A stretch of 64,000 nucleotides of DNA, from assembly GCF_010727325.1 (NCBI RefSeq), contig NZ_AP022565.1, positions 4,650,001-4,714,000 on the forward strand. The letters are read 5' to 3'. This DNA is from Mycolicibacterium alvei. Lineage in GTDB: Bacteria; Actinomycetota; Actinomycetes; Mycobacteriales; Mycobacteriaceae. Of the stretch, positions 63,762 through 64,000 are shown piece by piece (position 1 is the first letter of the stretch; every line of letters begins with the position of its first letter). Position numbers and translations under genes: made by a program. The notes beneath the pieces were generated by a model. It worked only from the letters and a program-made list of their open reading frames with translations, ran no database searches and was not told the origin of the DNA.

Positions 63762-64000
63762 CCGAAGAATTGACCGGCGAGCTTTCTTCCCCCATGACCA
63801 TCGGGGTCGACGCCTACATCTCACCGGAATACGCCCGCAACGAGCGGGATCGGCTGTGGCGCAAGGTGTGGCAGCAGGTGGGCCGCATCGAGGACCTGCC
63901 GGAGGTGGGCAGCTACCTCACCTACGACATCCTCGACGATTCGATCCTGGTGGTACGCACTGCCGCCGGCTCAACGGCCGAATCCTTTGCCGCCCATCAC
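63758..64000 (+). CDS. Rieske-type aromatic ring-hydroxylating oxygenase, alpha subunit, 5' part only
   Basis: The first 81 codons are present from the GTG at 63758, which overlaps the SDR stop. The N-terminus contains YISPEYARNERDRLWRKVWQ and VGRIEDLPEVGSYLTYDILD, typical of the start of Rieske oxygenase alpha subunits. The Cys/His iron-sulfur ligands lie beyond the window edge, so the call rests on the N-terminal pattern alone. Confidence 0.8.

Overview
The window is chromosomal DNA from a fast-growing Mycobacterium (Mycolicibacterium type). The evidence is high GC with strong GC3 bias, frequent GTG starts, chained 4-nt ATGA/GTGA overlaps, and a gene order that follows the M. tuberculosis Rv0862c-Rv0910 segment as I remember it (moaC/mog/moaE, rpfA, moaD/moaA, cspB, sepH, serC, fprB, citA, gltA2, arfABC, prrBA, accD3, echA6, ctpE, Rv0909-Rv0910). 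Gene names rest on protein motifs, length and this order; no database search was run.

Layout. 0-6 kb: a partial helicase-domain gene, then a molybdopterin block on two converging arms (moaC-mogA-moaE on +; yccF-moaA-moaD-rpfA on -). rpfA has a long leader containing a clear ydaO-type c-di-AMP riboswitch and an upstream CRP-like site. 6-16.5 kb: cspB, a glutathionyl-hydroquinone-reductase-like protein, an MFS protein, DUF3027, DUF2530, MarR, a TrmH-type methyltransferase, sepH, serC and a diiron oxygenase. 16.5-22 kb: fprB and an ECF vitamin transporter operon (YkoE-type S component, fused double ATPase, EcfT) coupled to a P-loop kinase. 22-30 kb: citA, pdxH, gltA2 (two citrate synthases) and a DHA2 exporter with its MarR regulator. 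30-34.7 kb: an FKBP, arfABC and the PrrBA two-component system. 34.7-46.5 kb is an accessory block: three ABC exporters (two forming a heterodimer with one degenerate ATP site), an epoxide hydrolase with a LuxR regulator, two acyl-CoA ligases and a small membrane protein.

46.4-50 kb is the most unusual part. On the minus strand a sigma-A-like promoter leads directly into a textbook M-box (Mg2+) riboswitch with an obvious expression platform, yet only two small ORFs (27 and 63 codons) follow and no Mg2+ transporter is present. Divergent from it is a degenerate ABC ATPase paired with a YhgE/Pip-type membrane protein. 50-56.5 kb returns to the conserved backbone (accD3, echA6, a metallo-beta-lactamase-fold protein, ctpE, Rv0909-Rv0910). 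56.5-64 kb is a catabolic island: two acyl-CoA ligases, two SDRs, a GntR/HutC regulator, an SMP-30/NHL protein and the start of a Rieske oxygenase, with palindromic operators in the divergent promoter region.

Small features that are easy to miss: arfB (51 aa), the Rv0909-like antitoxin (59 aa), a tandem 32-bp repeat between mogA and moaE that encodes two chained mini-ORFs, and long hairpins at the ends of several convergent gene pairs.
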